A DNA stretch of 64,000 bases from Rothia nasimurium (GTDB taxonomy: Bacteria > Actinomycetota > Actinomycetes > Actinomycetales > Micrococcaceae): contig NZ_CAKMTD010000006.1 in assembly GCF_928391935.1 (NCBI RefSeq), forward strand, positions 86,309 to 150,308, in the 5' to 3' direction. A model generated the notes under the pieces. That model saw nothing but the letters and a program-made list of their open reading frames with translations. It made no database searches and was not told where the DNA came from. A program made the translations under genes and the position numbers. This document shows, piece by piece, positions 32,476-40,931 of the stretch (position 1 is its first letter; the number at the start of each line of letters is the position of its first letter).

Positions 32476-32536
32476 TGCCACAAGACTGAAAGAAATAAAC
32501 CCTCCCTGCCCTTCTAGACCTCCACGACATAAACAC

Positions 32537-32568
32537 AGGGGCCCACACCCCGCAGGGTGTAGGCCCCT
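32537..32568 (-). terminator. Terminator of the aldehyde dehydrogenase transcript
   Basis: AGGGGCCCACACCC (32537-32550) pairs with GGGTGTAGGCCCCT (32555-32568) across a 4-nt loop with one mismatch. It lies 20 bp beyond the stop of the leftward dehydrogenase gene. Confidence 0.8.
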
Positions 32569-32587
32569 ATCAGCCAGGGAATCTACT

Positions 32588-33970
32588 TTAACCAGCTACA
32601 AAGTAGAGGCGCTTATTGACGAATTCGTCCATGCCGTAGGGACCGAGTTCGCGGCCGTAGCCGGAGTTCTTGACGCCACCGAAGGGGATTTCGGCGCCTT
32701 CACCGGCGGGGGTGTTGACGTTGACCATGCCGGCGTCAATCTGCTGGGCCAGGCGGCGGGCGCGGGCCTCGTCCTGGGAGAAGACGGCACCACCCAGGCC
32801 GTACTGGGTGTTGTTGGCCAGCTCAATGGCTTCTTCGTCGCTCTCTACCCGGTAGACGGTGGCGACGGGGCCGAAGAGCTCTTGGTAGTAGACCTCGGAG
32901 CCGACGGGTACGTCGGTGAGGACGGCCGGGGAGAGGTAGGCGCTCTTCTCATCCAGCAGCTGCCCACCGGCGCGGAGGGTGGCACCGGCGGCAACAGCAG
33001 CGTCCAGCTGCTTCTTGAGGCCTTCGGCTGCCGAGCGGGAGGAGAGGGCCATGTAGGTGGTTTCGTCTGCTTCGGCGGGTTTACCCGGCTTCATAGCTTC
33101 GGCCAACTTGACCAGCTCAGCCACAAACTCGTCGTAAATATCGGCCATGACGATCATGCGCTTGTTGGAGTTGCAGGCCTGGCCGGTGTTGTACATGCGG
33201 AAGCCCCAGGCGGTGGCGGCGGCTTCGGCGACGTTGTCGGTGTCGAGCACGATGTAGGGGTCGGAGCCGCCCAGTTCGAGTACGGCCTTCTTGAGGTTGC
33301 GCCCGGCGATACCGGCCACGATAGCGCCAGCTCGTTCGGAGCCGGTCAGGGAGACACCCTGGATGTGGCGGTGACCGATCATGGCCTCAATCTGGTCGTG
33401 GCTAGCGAAAACTGCCTCGTAGACACCCTCGGGGACCCCGGCGTCCTTCATAATCTCAGCAATGACGAGTGCTGACTTGGGGCAGATTTCGGCATGCTTG
33501 AGCACAATGGTGTTGCCCAGCATGAGGTTGGGGGCTGCGAAGCGGGCCACCTGGTAGTAGGGGAAGTTCCAGGGCATGATGCCCAGCAGGGCACCCAGGG
33601 GCTTGCGCTGGATGTAGGCCTCGGAGTTCTCAGCGGAGGAGGGAATCGGTTCGTCCTTCAGGTGGTCGGCGGCGATCCCGGCGTAGTAGGCGAAGATGGC
33701 GGAGGAGAACTCGGCCTCTTCAATGCCCTCTGAGATGGGCTTACCCATTTCCTGGGAGATGATTTCGGCCAGCTCCTGCTTGCGCTCTTCAAAGAGTTCA
33801 GCGATCCGGTTCACAATAGCGGCGCGTTCTTCGACGCTGGTGGTGCGCCAGGAGAGGTAGGCGCTGTGGGCCCGTTCTACGGCGGCGGTGGCCTGCTCGT
33901 CGGTGAGGGTGTCGAAGGTTTCGAGGACGGTTCCGGTGGTGGGGTCTTCGAGGCGGTAGGTGGCGCTCAC
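32588..33970 (-). CDS. NAD(P)-dependent aldehyde dehydrogenase (succinate-semialdehyde type)
   Basis: A 460-residue aldehyde dehydrogenase. The GTG start (33968-33970) follows AAAGGAG and fits the family N-terminus; the open frame upstream is an artefact. The catalytic pair is present: Glu in VLELGGSDPYIV and Cys in NTGQACNSNKR. PWNFPYYQV and LFGPVATVYRV are conserved. The length is typical of the shorter GabD/Sad clade. It is the last gene of the leftward putrescine cluster. It probably oxidises succinate semialdehyde or 4-aminobutanal; which of the two dehydrogenases does which step cannot be decided from sequence. Confidence 0.9.
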   Translation of the reverse strand: MSATYRLEDPTTGTVLETFDTLTDEQATAAVERAHSAYLSWRTTSVEERAAIVNRIAELFEERKQELAEIISQEMGKPISEGIEEAEFSSAIFAYYAGIAADHLKDEPIPSSAENSEAYIQRKPLGALLGIMPWNFPYYQVARFAAPNLMLGNTIVLKHAEICPKSALVIAEIMKDAGVPEGVYEAVFASHDQIEAMIGHRHIQGVSLTGSERAGAIVAGIAGRNLKKAVLELGGSDPYIVLDTDNVAEAAATAWGFRMYNTGQACNSNKRMIVMADIYDEFVAELVKLAEAMKPGKPAEADETTYMALSSRSAAEGLKKQLDAAVAAGATLRAGGQLLDEKSAYLSPAVLTDVPVGSEVYYQELFGPVATVYRVESDEEAIELANNTQYGLGGAVFSQDEARARRLAQQIDAGMVNVNTPAGEGAEIPFGGVKNSGYGRELGPYGMDEFVNKRLYFVAG

Positions 33971-34094
33971 GGGGTGCTCCTTTACTGTCGTGGCCCGGTG
34001 GGGCTGGCTGTGTAGAGAGGACGGGCCCGGCCCGGCTCCTTGCCCGGGGGCAGGGGGGGGGGCGGGCGCGTCCTCGATGTGGTGGGGCAGGTGA

Positions 34095-35585
34095 TTACTG
34101 CTGGGCGTAGGGGTCGCGCATGCCGATGTACTGGATGGAGGAGTATTCGGCGATACCTTCGGCGGCTCCCTCGCGGCCCATGCCGGACTGCTTGACGCCA
34201 CCGAAGGGGGCAGCGGCGTTGGAGACAACACCGGCGTTGAAGCCCATGATGCCGAACTCTAGGTGGTCGCTGGCGCGGTAGAGGCGGTCGATGGATTCGG
34301 TGTAGACGTAGGAGGCCAGGCCGTATTCGGTGTCGTTGGCTAGCTCGTAGGCCTCGTATTCGTCCTTGAAGGTGAAGATGGGGGCGATGGGGCCGAAGAT
34401 TTCTTCGCGGGCGACGCGGGCGTCGCGGGGCACATCGACCAGGACGGTGGGCTTGTAGAAGTAGCCTGCGCCCTCCCCCTTTTCGCCGCCGGTGAGCACG
34501 CGGGCGCCCTTGGCGACGGCGTCCTCAACGAGGGCAACCATGGAGTCCTGGGCTTTCTGCTCGATGAGGGGGCCGCAGGTGACGCCTTCGTCCAGGCCGT
34601 TGCCGACCTTGAGGGCGGCCATGGCGTCGGCGAACTTCTGGGAGAATTCTTCGGCCAGGGATTCGTGGACAATGAAGCGGTTGGCGGCGGTGCAGGCTTC
34701 GCCGATGTTACGCATCTTGGCGGCCATGGCTCCGGCAACGGCCTGGTCGATGTCGGCGTCCTCGAAGACCAGGAAGGGGGCGTTGCCGCCCAGTTCCATG
34801 GAGGTGCGCAGGACGTTGTCGGCGGCCTTCTTGAGCAGATCCTTGCCGACGGGGGTGGAGCCGGTGAAGGAGACCTTGCGCAGGCGGGGGTCGCTCATGA
34901 TGGGCTCGGAGATGGCTGCTGCTGACTTGGAGGAGACGACGTTGAGGACGCCTGCGGGCAGGCCGGCGTCGAGCATGGTCTGGGCGAAGTACTGGCTGGT
35001 CAGCGGGGTGAGGCGGGCGGGCTTGAGCACCATGGTGCAGCCTGCTGCGACGGCGGGGGCGACCTTGCGGGTGCCCATGGCCAGGGGGAAGTTCCAGGGG
35101 GTGATCAGTAGGCAGGGGCCGACGGGCTTGTGGCGGGTGATCATGCGCAGGGTGCCCTCGGGCATGTTGAGGGAGCGTCCGTAGTGGCGGGGGGTTTCTT
35201 CGGCGAACCAGCGCAGGAACTCAGCCCCGTACTTGACCTCGCCGAGGGCTTCGGCGTAGGGCTTGCCCATCTCTAGGGTCATGAGGGTGGCGAATTCTTC
35301 GGCGCGGTCGGTGACGAGTTCGAAGGCGCGGCGCAGGATTTCGGCACGTTCACGCGGGGGTGTGGCGGCCCAGCCGTGCTCGCCAGCCTCTTTTTCGGCG
35401 CGGCAGGCGGAGTCGAGGGCGGCCAGGGCGTCCTCTTCGGTGGCAGAAGCTAGGGTTGCGATGACTTCACCGGTGGCGGGGTTTTCTACGTCGAAGGTGC
35501 CGCCGTCGGAGGCGTCGCGCCACTGGCCGTCAATGAGCAGGCCGGTGGGTACTTTGGCGAGGAGTTCTTTGACATCTACGGTCAT
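34095..35585 (-). CDS. NAD(P)-dependent succinate-semialdehyde dehydrogenase GabD-like
   Basis: A 496-residue aldehyde dehydrogenase starting MTVDVKELLAKVPTG. The Glu is in SMELGGNAPFLVF and the nucleophile in NIGEACTAANRFIV. PWNFPLAMGTRKVAPAVAAG is typical of the GabD branch, which converts succinate semialdehyde to succinate. AAAGGT lies upstream of the ATG with a rather long spacing. It lies between a permease gene and the second dehydrogenase, in a cluster with putrescine oxidase. The cluster therefore covers several steps from putrescine to succinate, although no GABA transaminase is present in the window. Confidence 0.92.
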   Translation of the reverse strand: MTVDVKELLAKVPTGLLIDGQWRDASDGGTFDVENPATGEVIATLASATEEDALAALDSACRAEKEAGEHGWAATPPRERAEILRRAFELVTDRAEEFATLMTLEMGKPYAEALGEVKYGAEFLRWFAEETPRHYGRSLNMPEGTLRMITRHKPVGPCLLITPWNFPLAMGTRKVAPAVAAGCTMVLKPARLTPLTSQYFAQTMLDAGLPAGVLNVVSSKSAAAISEPIMSDPRLRKVSFTGSTPVGKDLLKKAADNVLRTSMELGGNAPFLVFEDADIDQAVAGAMAAKMRNIGEACTAANRFIVHESLAEEFSQKFADAMAALKVGNGLDEGVTCGPLIEQKAQDSMVALVEDAVAKGARVLTGGEKGEGAGYFYKPTVLVDVPRDARVAREEIFGPIAPIFTFKDEYEAYELANDTEYGLASYVYTESIDRLYRASDHLEFGIMGFNAGVVSNAAAPFGGVKQSGMGREGAAEGIAEYSSIQYIGMRDPYAQQ

Positions 35586-35733
35586 GGTGGGGGTGTACCT
35601 TTCAGTTGTGAAGCGTCATTGCCGGTGGCGGGAGGGGTACTCGGACCCCCTGCTATCCTACGCCTGCAGACGCCGGGCCAGGTAGCCCATCTCACACTGT
35701 TTATCCAAGGGGGTGGGCGTTTTATCTAGTGAT

Positions 35734-37278
35734 TTACTCGGGCAGGTCGAGCATGTGCTCAACGTCCATGGGGACACGGCCTGCGAAGAAGTCGGGGCGC
35801 TTGAATCGCTGGTAGAGCATGACGGCGACGCCGAGGGCCAGCAGGACGAGGGAGAGGATGAAGACCAGGCCGATTCCGCCGATTTCTGAGCCGGAGCCGT
35901 AGGCCGGGTCCATGGAGTCGAAGAAGGTCTGGGCGAAGAAGACCACCAGGATCAGGCCGCCAATGAGGGGCAGGAGGAACTGGTTGATGAGGTTACGGGC
36001 GCCGCTGGTGAGGGAGGTCTTGCGGAAGTACCAGACGCAGGCGAAGGCGGTAACACCGTAGTAGAGGCAGACCATGAGGCTCAGCGCTGCAATGGTGTCC
36101 CAGAGAACCGAGGTGGAGATGAAGCGCATGGCCACATAGAAGACGGTGGCGATCAGGCAGGAGGCGATGGTGGCGTAGGAGGGGGCCTGGTACTTGGGTG
36201 AGAGGCGGGCGAACTTGGGGCCGAGGGCCTTGTAGTAGCCCATGGCCAGGAGGGTGCGGGCCGGGGAGACGGCTGTGGACTGCAGGGATGCGAGCGCGGC
36301 GACCATGACGGCGATGGACATGAGAATGCCCAGGGAGCCGAGGACGGGGCCGGAGAGGGCTGCGAAGATGTTTTCCTGGTTGTCGGGGTTGCCCAGGCCT
36401 AGGCCGTCCTCGCTGGTGCCTGCGAAGGAGAGGGTGCCGACGGAGAGGAAGAGGTAGAGGACGACGATGGTCAGGATCGTGCCGACGGCGGCGGTGCCGC
36501 TGGTGGTGTGCTTACCCTCGGTTTCTTCGTTCATGGTGAGCACGGCGTCCCAGCCCCAGTAGAGGAAGAAGACCAGGGACATGGAGGCTGCCAGGGTGGA
36601 GAAGGAGTCGATGCCGAAGGGGTTGAACCATTCGAGGCTGAAGGTCAGGTTGGCAAAGCCGGTGCCGGTGGCGGCCTTGTAGAGGGCGACGGCGGAGAAG
36701 AGGGCTAGGACGATGAGCTGGAAGATGATGAGGACGGTCTGGAGTTTTTGGGTGGCGTCTAGGCCGCGGTAGGTGATGTAGCAGCCGAAGGCCATGAAGG
36801 CGATGAAGGTGCCGATGTTGATGAGGTTGTTGGAGGCCAGGTCGGCGATGTCGGGGTTGTTCAGCGCCTGGGAGAGGAAGAGGTAGAAGAAGTCGACGGC
36901 GATTCCGGCCAGGTTGGAGAGCACCAGGATGGTGGCAACCAGCAGGGCCCAGCCGCCCATCCAGCCGACGTAGGGGCCGAAGGCTTTGGTGGTCCAGGTG
37001 AAGGTGGTGCCGGCGTCGGGCATGGCGGCGTTGAGTTCGCGGTAGCCGATGGCGACGAGGAGCATGGGGATGAAGCCGATGAGGAACATGGCGGGCATGT
37101 AGATGCCAGCTTCGGCGGCGACGGGGCCGAGGGCGCCCGAGAGGGAGTAGGCGGGGGCGACGACGGAGATGCCGATGATGATGGAGGAGAAGAGGGTGAC
37201 GTTGCCGGAGGAGAGGCCTTTTTTGTTGGCTGCGCTGACGTTGACGGCACCGTGGGGGTTGGAGGATGTTTGACTCAC
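35734..37278 (-). CDS. APC-superfamily amino acid/polyamine permease
   Basis: A 514-residue permease with about 12-14 membrane helices. VTLFSSIIIGISVVAPAYS begins helix 1, and GYRELNAAMPDAGTTFTWT is typical of APC transporters. The GTG at 37278 follows AAGGAG at good spacing; the ATG seven codons upstream overlaps the ribosome site, so I prefer the GTG. Its promoter carries the same palindrome as that of the putrescine oxidase gene, which makes putrescine or GABA the likely substrate. The inference is from context. Confidence 0.9.
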   Translation of the reverse strand: MSQTSSNPHGAVNVSAANKKGLSSGNVTLFSSIIIGISVVAPAYSLSGALGPVAAEAGIYMPAMFLIGFIPMLLVAIGYRELNAAMPDAGTTFTWTTKAFGPYVGWMGGWALLVATILVLSNLAGIAVDFFYLFLSQALNNPDIADLASNNLINIGTFIAFMAFGCYITYRGLDATQKLQTVLIIFQLIVLALFSAVALYKAATGTGFANLTFSLEWFNPFGIDSFSTLAASMSLVFFLYWGWDAVLTMNEETEGKHTTSGTAAVGTILTIVVLYLFLSVGTLSFAGTSEDGLGLGNPDNQENIFAALSGPVLGSLGILMSIAVMVAALASLQSTAVSPARTLLAMGYYKALGPKFARLSPKYQAPSYATIASCLIATVFYVAMRFISTSVLWDTIAALSLMVCLYYGVTAFACVWYFRKTSLTSGARNLINQFLLPLIGGLILVVFFAQTFFDSMDPAYGSGSEIGGIGLVFILSLVLLALGVAVMLYQRFKRPDFFAGRVPMDVEHMLDLPE

Positions 37279-37330
37279 CTGTGAGCTCCTTCTATTCATC
37301 ACCTTCATGGAGTGGTGGGGACCAAAGAGT

Positions 37331-37387
37331 TAAACGAATGTCGTTCGTTTAGTTAGATACACTACAACCTTAAGGGAAGTTTGTGAA
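37331..37387 (-). promoter_or_regulatory. Operator and promoter of the permease gene
   Basis: TAAACGAA (37331-37338) and TTCGTTTA (37344-37351) are perfect inverted repeats around TGTCG. Upstream, in leftward reading, TTCACA (37387-37382) is followed after 17 bp by TAGTGT (37364-37359). The operator would cover the transcription start. The same palindrome with spacer TACCG precedes the putrescine oxidase gene at 39981. The TetR regulator at 40151 is the obvious candidate to bind both. Confidence 0.82.
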
Positions 37388-37474
37388 GTGCGTAACGAAA
37401 TTTTTACACCGGGTACAGATAAGCAGGTAGCACAAACCCAGCCCCACAACAGGGCTGCCCGGCACCCAAGAACA

Positions 37475-37500
37475 GAGGGGCCGGTGACAACCGGCCCCTC
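37475..37500 (-). terminator. Terminator of the putrescine oxidase-usp transcript
   Basis: GAGGGGCCGGT (37475-37485) and ACCGGCCCCTC (37490-37500) form a perfect 11-bp stem with a 4-nt loop, 27 bp beyond the usp stop. It separates the oxidase-usp unit from the permease unit. Confidence 0.85.
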
Positions 37501-37527
37501 ACAGAAAACTGCAGACGCTAGATAAGC

Positions 37528-38427
37528 TTAGTTTTTCCCTACCACCGGGATCGAGCCGGTCCAGGGCTCCTGGGCCGAACCGCGTCGTCCTGGTGAATAA
37601 TCACGGGGAACAACCACCAGGGGAACCGGCAGGCGGGTCAGGATCTTGGCGGTATTGGAGCTCAAAAACAGCTCCCCGCGCTGGGCCAGCTTAGACGACC
37701 CGGCCATGAGCACAGACCCGGCAGACCAGGCCACTGACTCCACGGCGTCCGGGACCGTCGCCCCCACACCCACAGCAACACTAACCCGGGAGGAATCCGC
37801 CGGGGCCACCGAGGACTGCTCCAGCAGCTCACGCACAGCTGCCTCAGCCTCAGCATGGGCCCCGGCCCCATCCTCACCCTCAACCAGGGAGACCAGACGC
37901 ACCGGCAGACCAGTGCGGTTGGCGGTTGCCACGGCCTCCTCGACCAGGGAAATCGAATCAATCTCAGCAGACACGGCGCAGTCAATCTGCCCGATGCTGG
38001 TCTGCTCTGAGTAATCATGGGGGGCCAGAATCACCGGGATCCGGGAGCGGTGCAGCAGGGCATTATCTACCGAACCCAGGGAGTGGAAGAGCCACCCGCC
38101 GGTCTTGGCGCCACCGACCACAATTGCCCCGGCCCCAATGGCCTCAGCGAACTCCATGAGCCCGGCTGCGGTTGATTCTGCCTGACGCAGGTGGAACCGG
38201 GCCTTGAGGCTGGTGGGCACCCACTGCTGGGCCTCCTCCAGCCAGCCGATCGCCTGCTCCTGCAGCATGGCCCCGAAGTTGGAGCGGGGGGCGGCCAGGC
38301 GCGGGTTCTGGTGCTTGAGCACATAGACCACATCCAGTTCAGCCCCCAGGGAGGAGGCCAGGGCAACAGCCAGGTTGATGGCGTCGCGTCCACGGGAGGA
38401 GGGGGAGTAACCGACAACGTAGCGCAT
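37528..38427 (-). CDS. Tandem universal stress protein
   Basis: A 299-residue protein with two UspA-like domains, about 1-145 and 150-290. The first starts MRYVVGYSPSSRGRDAINLA and ends with IVVGGAKTGGWLFHSLGSVDNALLHRS without its first part, close to the ATP-binding G-x2-G-x9-G-S/T pattern. The second ends with MAGSSKLAQRGELFLSSNTAKIL. AAGAAAG precedes the ATG at 38427. It lies 80 bp downstream of the putrescine oxidase gene and is probably co-transcribed. A protective role against the H2O2 or aldehyde made by the oxidase is a guess. Confidence 0.88.
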   Translation of the reverse strand: MRYVVGYSPSSRGRDAINLAVALASSLGAELDVVYVLKHQNPRLAAPRSNFGAMLQEQAIGWLEEAQQWVPTSLKARFHLRQAESTAAGLMEFAEAIGAGAIVVGGAKTGGWLFHSLGSVDNALLHRSRIPVILAPHDYSEQTSIGQIDCAVSAEIDSISLVEEAVATANRTGLPVRLVSLVEGEDGAGAHAEAEAAVRELLEQSSVAPADSSRVSVAVGVGATVPDAVESVAWSAGSVLMAGSSKLAQRGELFLSSNTAKILTRLPVPLVVVPRDYSPGRRGSAQEPWTGSIPVVGKN

Positions 38428-38507
38428 AGGTCTTCTTTCTTGTGTGAGGCCCGGCAGGTGCCGTGGTGATTCCTGCACCTGCCGGGCCAGGCCGGGGTAG
38501 AGGGTTC

Positions 38508-39938
38508 TTAGCCCTTGAGCTTTTCGCTAATCATAGCGGCAGTTTTTTCGCCCATGCGCACCGCGCCATCGACGTGCTGGTAGCCCTCGGCAGCCAGATC
38601 GGAGCAGGACCAGTGGATGGGGCCGACGGGCTCTGACTGGTAGGCGCCGTAGCGGGAGAGGCCACCCAAGTCGAAGCTGGAGGCGTAGGCGCCGCGGGTC
38701 CATTCTTCAGCACCCCAGTCGGATTCGTAGTAGCGGATGGGGTTCAGGGTTTCTTCACCCAGCATTTCGGCCATGGATTCAAGAATGGTGCGCTTGCGCT
38801 CCTCAGCCGAGAGGGTGAACATGCGGTCGGCCTTTTCGTCGGAGACGAAGCCAACCAGGGTACCGCGCTCTTCTTCCTGGCCGGTGGCCGGGTCGTAGTT
38901 GGTGTTGTCGTAGATTTCCTGCACCAGGTTGTCACAGGCAAAGGAGGTGCCTGAGAGGCCCTTTTCGCGCCAGAAGGGGCGGTCGTAGACGGCGTGAACC
39001 TTGATGACCAGACCCAGGGACTGGTGCATGTGCATCTGGTGCTGGCGGCGGCCCAGGGCAGGAACGTAGGAGACACGGTTGTAGAGGTTCGGCGGGACGG
39101 CCATGATGGCGTACTTGGCGCGAACCTTAACAGCCCCGTCGGGGTTGGCGACGCCGTCCTCGGTGAAGTCTTCAGCCTCGGCCAGGACGGGGTAGTCGCC
39201 CTCTTCCTGCCAGCGCAGCACGCGCACGGGGTGGCCCAGGATGATGTTTTCGTGGCCGACCTTTTCGGCCAGGGTGAGGGAGACTTTCTGCATGCCGCCG
39301 AGGACGCGCTGGTCGAGGATGAAGTTTTCGTCGACCAGGTTGGAGAAGGAGCCTGCGGAGGCTGCCATGAGGATGGCCTGCAGGGCTGAGAAGGCGTGGG
39401 AGGGCTTGGTCAGCATGGCGCCGGCAATGAAGAGGGAGATGTTATTGAGGGCCTCTTGGTTGTCGGTCTTGGTTTTGAGCCATTCGCGGAAGCTGATGGA
39501 GTCGAGTTCCTTGGCGAGGGGGTGGGCCCAGGGGGCTTCGGGGCCGACTTCGGCGACGATTTCGTCCATCATGTCGATGAGGCGCAGCATTTCTGCCTTG
39601 GTGGCTTCGTCGACGGGGAAGATGTCGCCGGAGTAGCGTTTGACCTGGCCGTCGAGGGTTTTGTAGATGGAGTCGCCTTCGCGGTAGCGGGAGAAGGTGG
39701 TGAGGCCGAGTTCTTTGAGGAGGGCTTTGAGGGCGGTTTGGTCGGGTGAGACCCATTGGCCACCGATTTCGATGAAGGCGCCGTCGAGGTCGCCGTTCCA
39801 GGTGCGGCCGCCGACGCGGTGGCGGGCTTCGAGGACGGCGACGGAGTGGCCTGCCTGTTGTAGGCGGTAGGCGGCGGTGAGGCCAGAGGGGCCTGCGCCG
39901 ATGATGACGACGTCGCGGGTGATTTCTTGGGGTGCCAT
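38508..39938 (-). CDS. Flavin amine oxidase, probable putrescine oxidase
   Basis: A 476-residue FAD amine oxidase. The dinucleotide motif is VVIIGAGPSGLTAAYRLQQAG, less its first residue, followed by VLEARHRVGGRTWNG and GGQWVSPDQT. The C-terminal FAD motif is GYQHVDGAVRMGEK. It resembles putrescine oxidases of Kocuria/Micrococcus and Rhodococcus, which convert putrescine + O2 to 4-aminobutanal, NH3 and H2O2. The ATG at 39938 follows GGGAAGG; the longer frame upstream crosses the operator and is not coding. Neighbouring permease and aldehyde dehydrogenases support polyamine catabolism. Substrate is inferred. Confidence 0.9.
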   Translation of the reverse strand: MAPQEITRDVVIIGAGPSGLTAAYRLQQAGHSVAVLEARHRVGGRTWNGDLDGAFIEIGGQWVSPDQTALKALLKELGLTTFSRYREGDSIYKTLDGQVKRYSGDIFPVDEATKAEMLRLIDMMDEIVAEVGPEAPWAHPLAKELDSISFREWLKTKTDNQEALNNISLFIAGAMLTKPSHAFSALQAILMAASAGSFSNLVDENFILDQRVLGGMQKVSLTLAEKVGHENIILGHPVRVLRWQEEGDYPVLAEAEDFTEDGVANPDGAVKVRAKYAIMAVPPNLYNRVSYVPALGRRQHQMHMHQSLGLVIKVHAVYDRPFWREKGLSGTSFACDNLVQEIYDNTNYDPATGQEEERGTLVGFVSDEKADRMFTLSAEERKRTILESMAEMLGEETLNPIRYYESDWGAEEWTRGAYASSFDLGGLSRYGAYQSEPVGPIHWSCSDLAAEGYQHVDGAVRMGEKTAAMISEKLKG

Positions 39939-39980
39939 GTGTACCTTCCCTGGGGTTGGGTTTCTGCGATGAAACCTAGG

Positions 39981-40030
39981 AAAACGAATACCGTTCGTTT
40001 TAGTGTAGCTCAAACCCTAACACCTGTGAA
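39981..40030 (-). promoter_or_regulatory. Operator and promoter of the putrescine oxidase gene
   Basis: AAAACGAA (39981-39988) and TTCGTTTT (39994-40001) flank TACCG. Directly adjacent in leftward reading are TACACT (40007-40002) and, 17 bp further upstream, TTCACA (40030-40025), a good -35/-10 pair. The operator overlaps the start of transcription, the classic layout for repression. Matches the operator at 37331. Confidence 0.88.
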
Positions 40031-40150
40031 GTACCTTACGCACTTTAAGGACGGGGGTGGGCAGCTCCCTGCCCCCGTCCAGCCAGGCTGAGCCTCCCCT
40101 ACCAGCCGAGCCACCACTCCCCCAGGAGGCACGGTGCTACCGTTAAACCC

Positions 40151-40840
40151 ATGACAGCACCCGCTACCCCCCGTCAGGCTGGGCGACCCACCGCGTCCCT
40201 TCTGACCCCCGACAAAATCACCAGCGCCGCCCTGACCCTCATGGAAAAACAGGGGGACTTCACCATGTCCAAGCTGGCCAAGGCCCTGGGGGTAGCGCCC
40301 AGTTCCCTCTACAACCACGTCGCCTCCCGCGACGAAGTGCTCGCCGGAATCTCAGACCAGGTCGCCCAGGGAATCAGCACCCAGGCCCTCCAGGACGCCG
40401 CCGCCCAGCTCACCGCCGGAACCGTCAGCCCCCTAACGGCCCGGGCTCTCTGGATTGAGGCCACCGAAGCCTGGGCCCGCTCCTACCGCCAGGCCTTCTC
40501 CCTGGCCCCGGCCATCGTCATGACTCTGGCAGTAACCCCCGTCCGGCAGGCCCCCGCCACCCTCGCCATGTACGAGCAAGTCACCAGCGCCTTCACCGCC
40601 TTCGGCATGACCCCCCGCCAGGCCCTGCTCACCGTCGAAGCAATCGAAGCCTTCCTCCTCGGGGCAGCTACCGACCTGCACGCCCCCACCGACATCTTCA
40701 ACCCCGGCGACCAAGCCGCCCACCACCCCACCATGCAGGCAGCCTACCCCTCCCTAGGCCCCACCCCCCAAGAAGAAGCCTTCACCATCGGCCTCACCGC
40801 CCTCCTCACCGGCCTCGCCGCCACCCTCCCCCTCACCTAA
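40151..40840 (+). CDS. TetR/AcrR-family regulator of the putrescine cluster
   Basis: A 229-residue regulator. The helix-turn-helix lies at about residues 40-62 (MSKLAKALGVAPSSLYNHVASRDEV). The ligand domain, about 85-225, is of the larger TetR_C type. It is divergent from the putrescine oxidase gene. Two near-identical palindromes, in the oxidase and permease promoters, are its likely targets, with a polyamine or aldehyde as the probable inducer. TACCGT ends 7 nt before the ATG with no ribosome site, so the mRNA may be leaderless. The inferred regulon is based on position and the shared operators. Confidence 0.88.
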   Translation: MTAPATPRQAGRPTASLLTPDKITSAALTLMEKQGDFTMSKLAKALGVAPSSLYNHVASRDEVLAGISDQVAQGISTQALQDAAAQLTAGTVSPLTARALWIEATEAWARSYRQAFSLAPAIVMTLAVTPVRQAPATLAMYEQVTSAFTAFGMTPRQALLTVEAIEAFLLGAATDLHAPTDIFNPGDQAAHHPTMQAAYPSLGPTPQEEAFTIGLTALLTGLAATLPLT

Positions 40841-40931
40841 CCCAGTCGCAGGGAGCCTGTGAGCAAGAAATCTACCGCCACCAGCACCGTGACCGCACAC
40901 GCCCCCAGTAAACCGTGCGAAAATAGAGACC

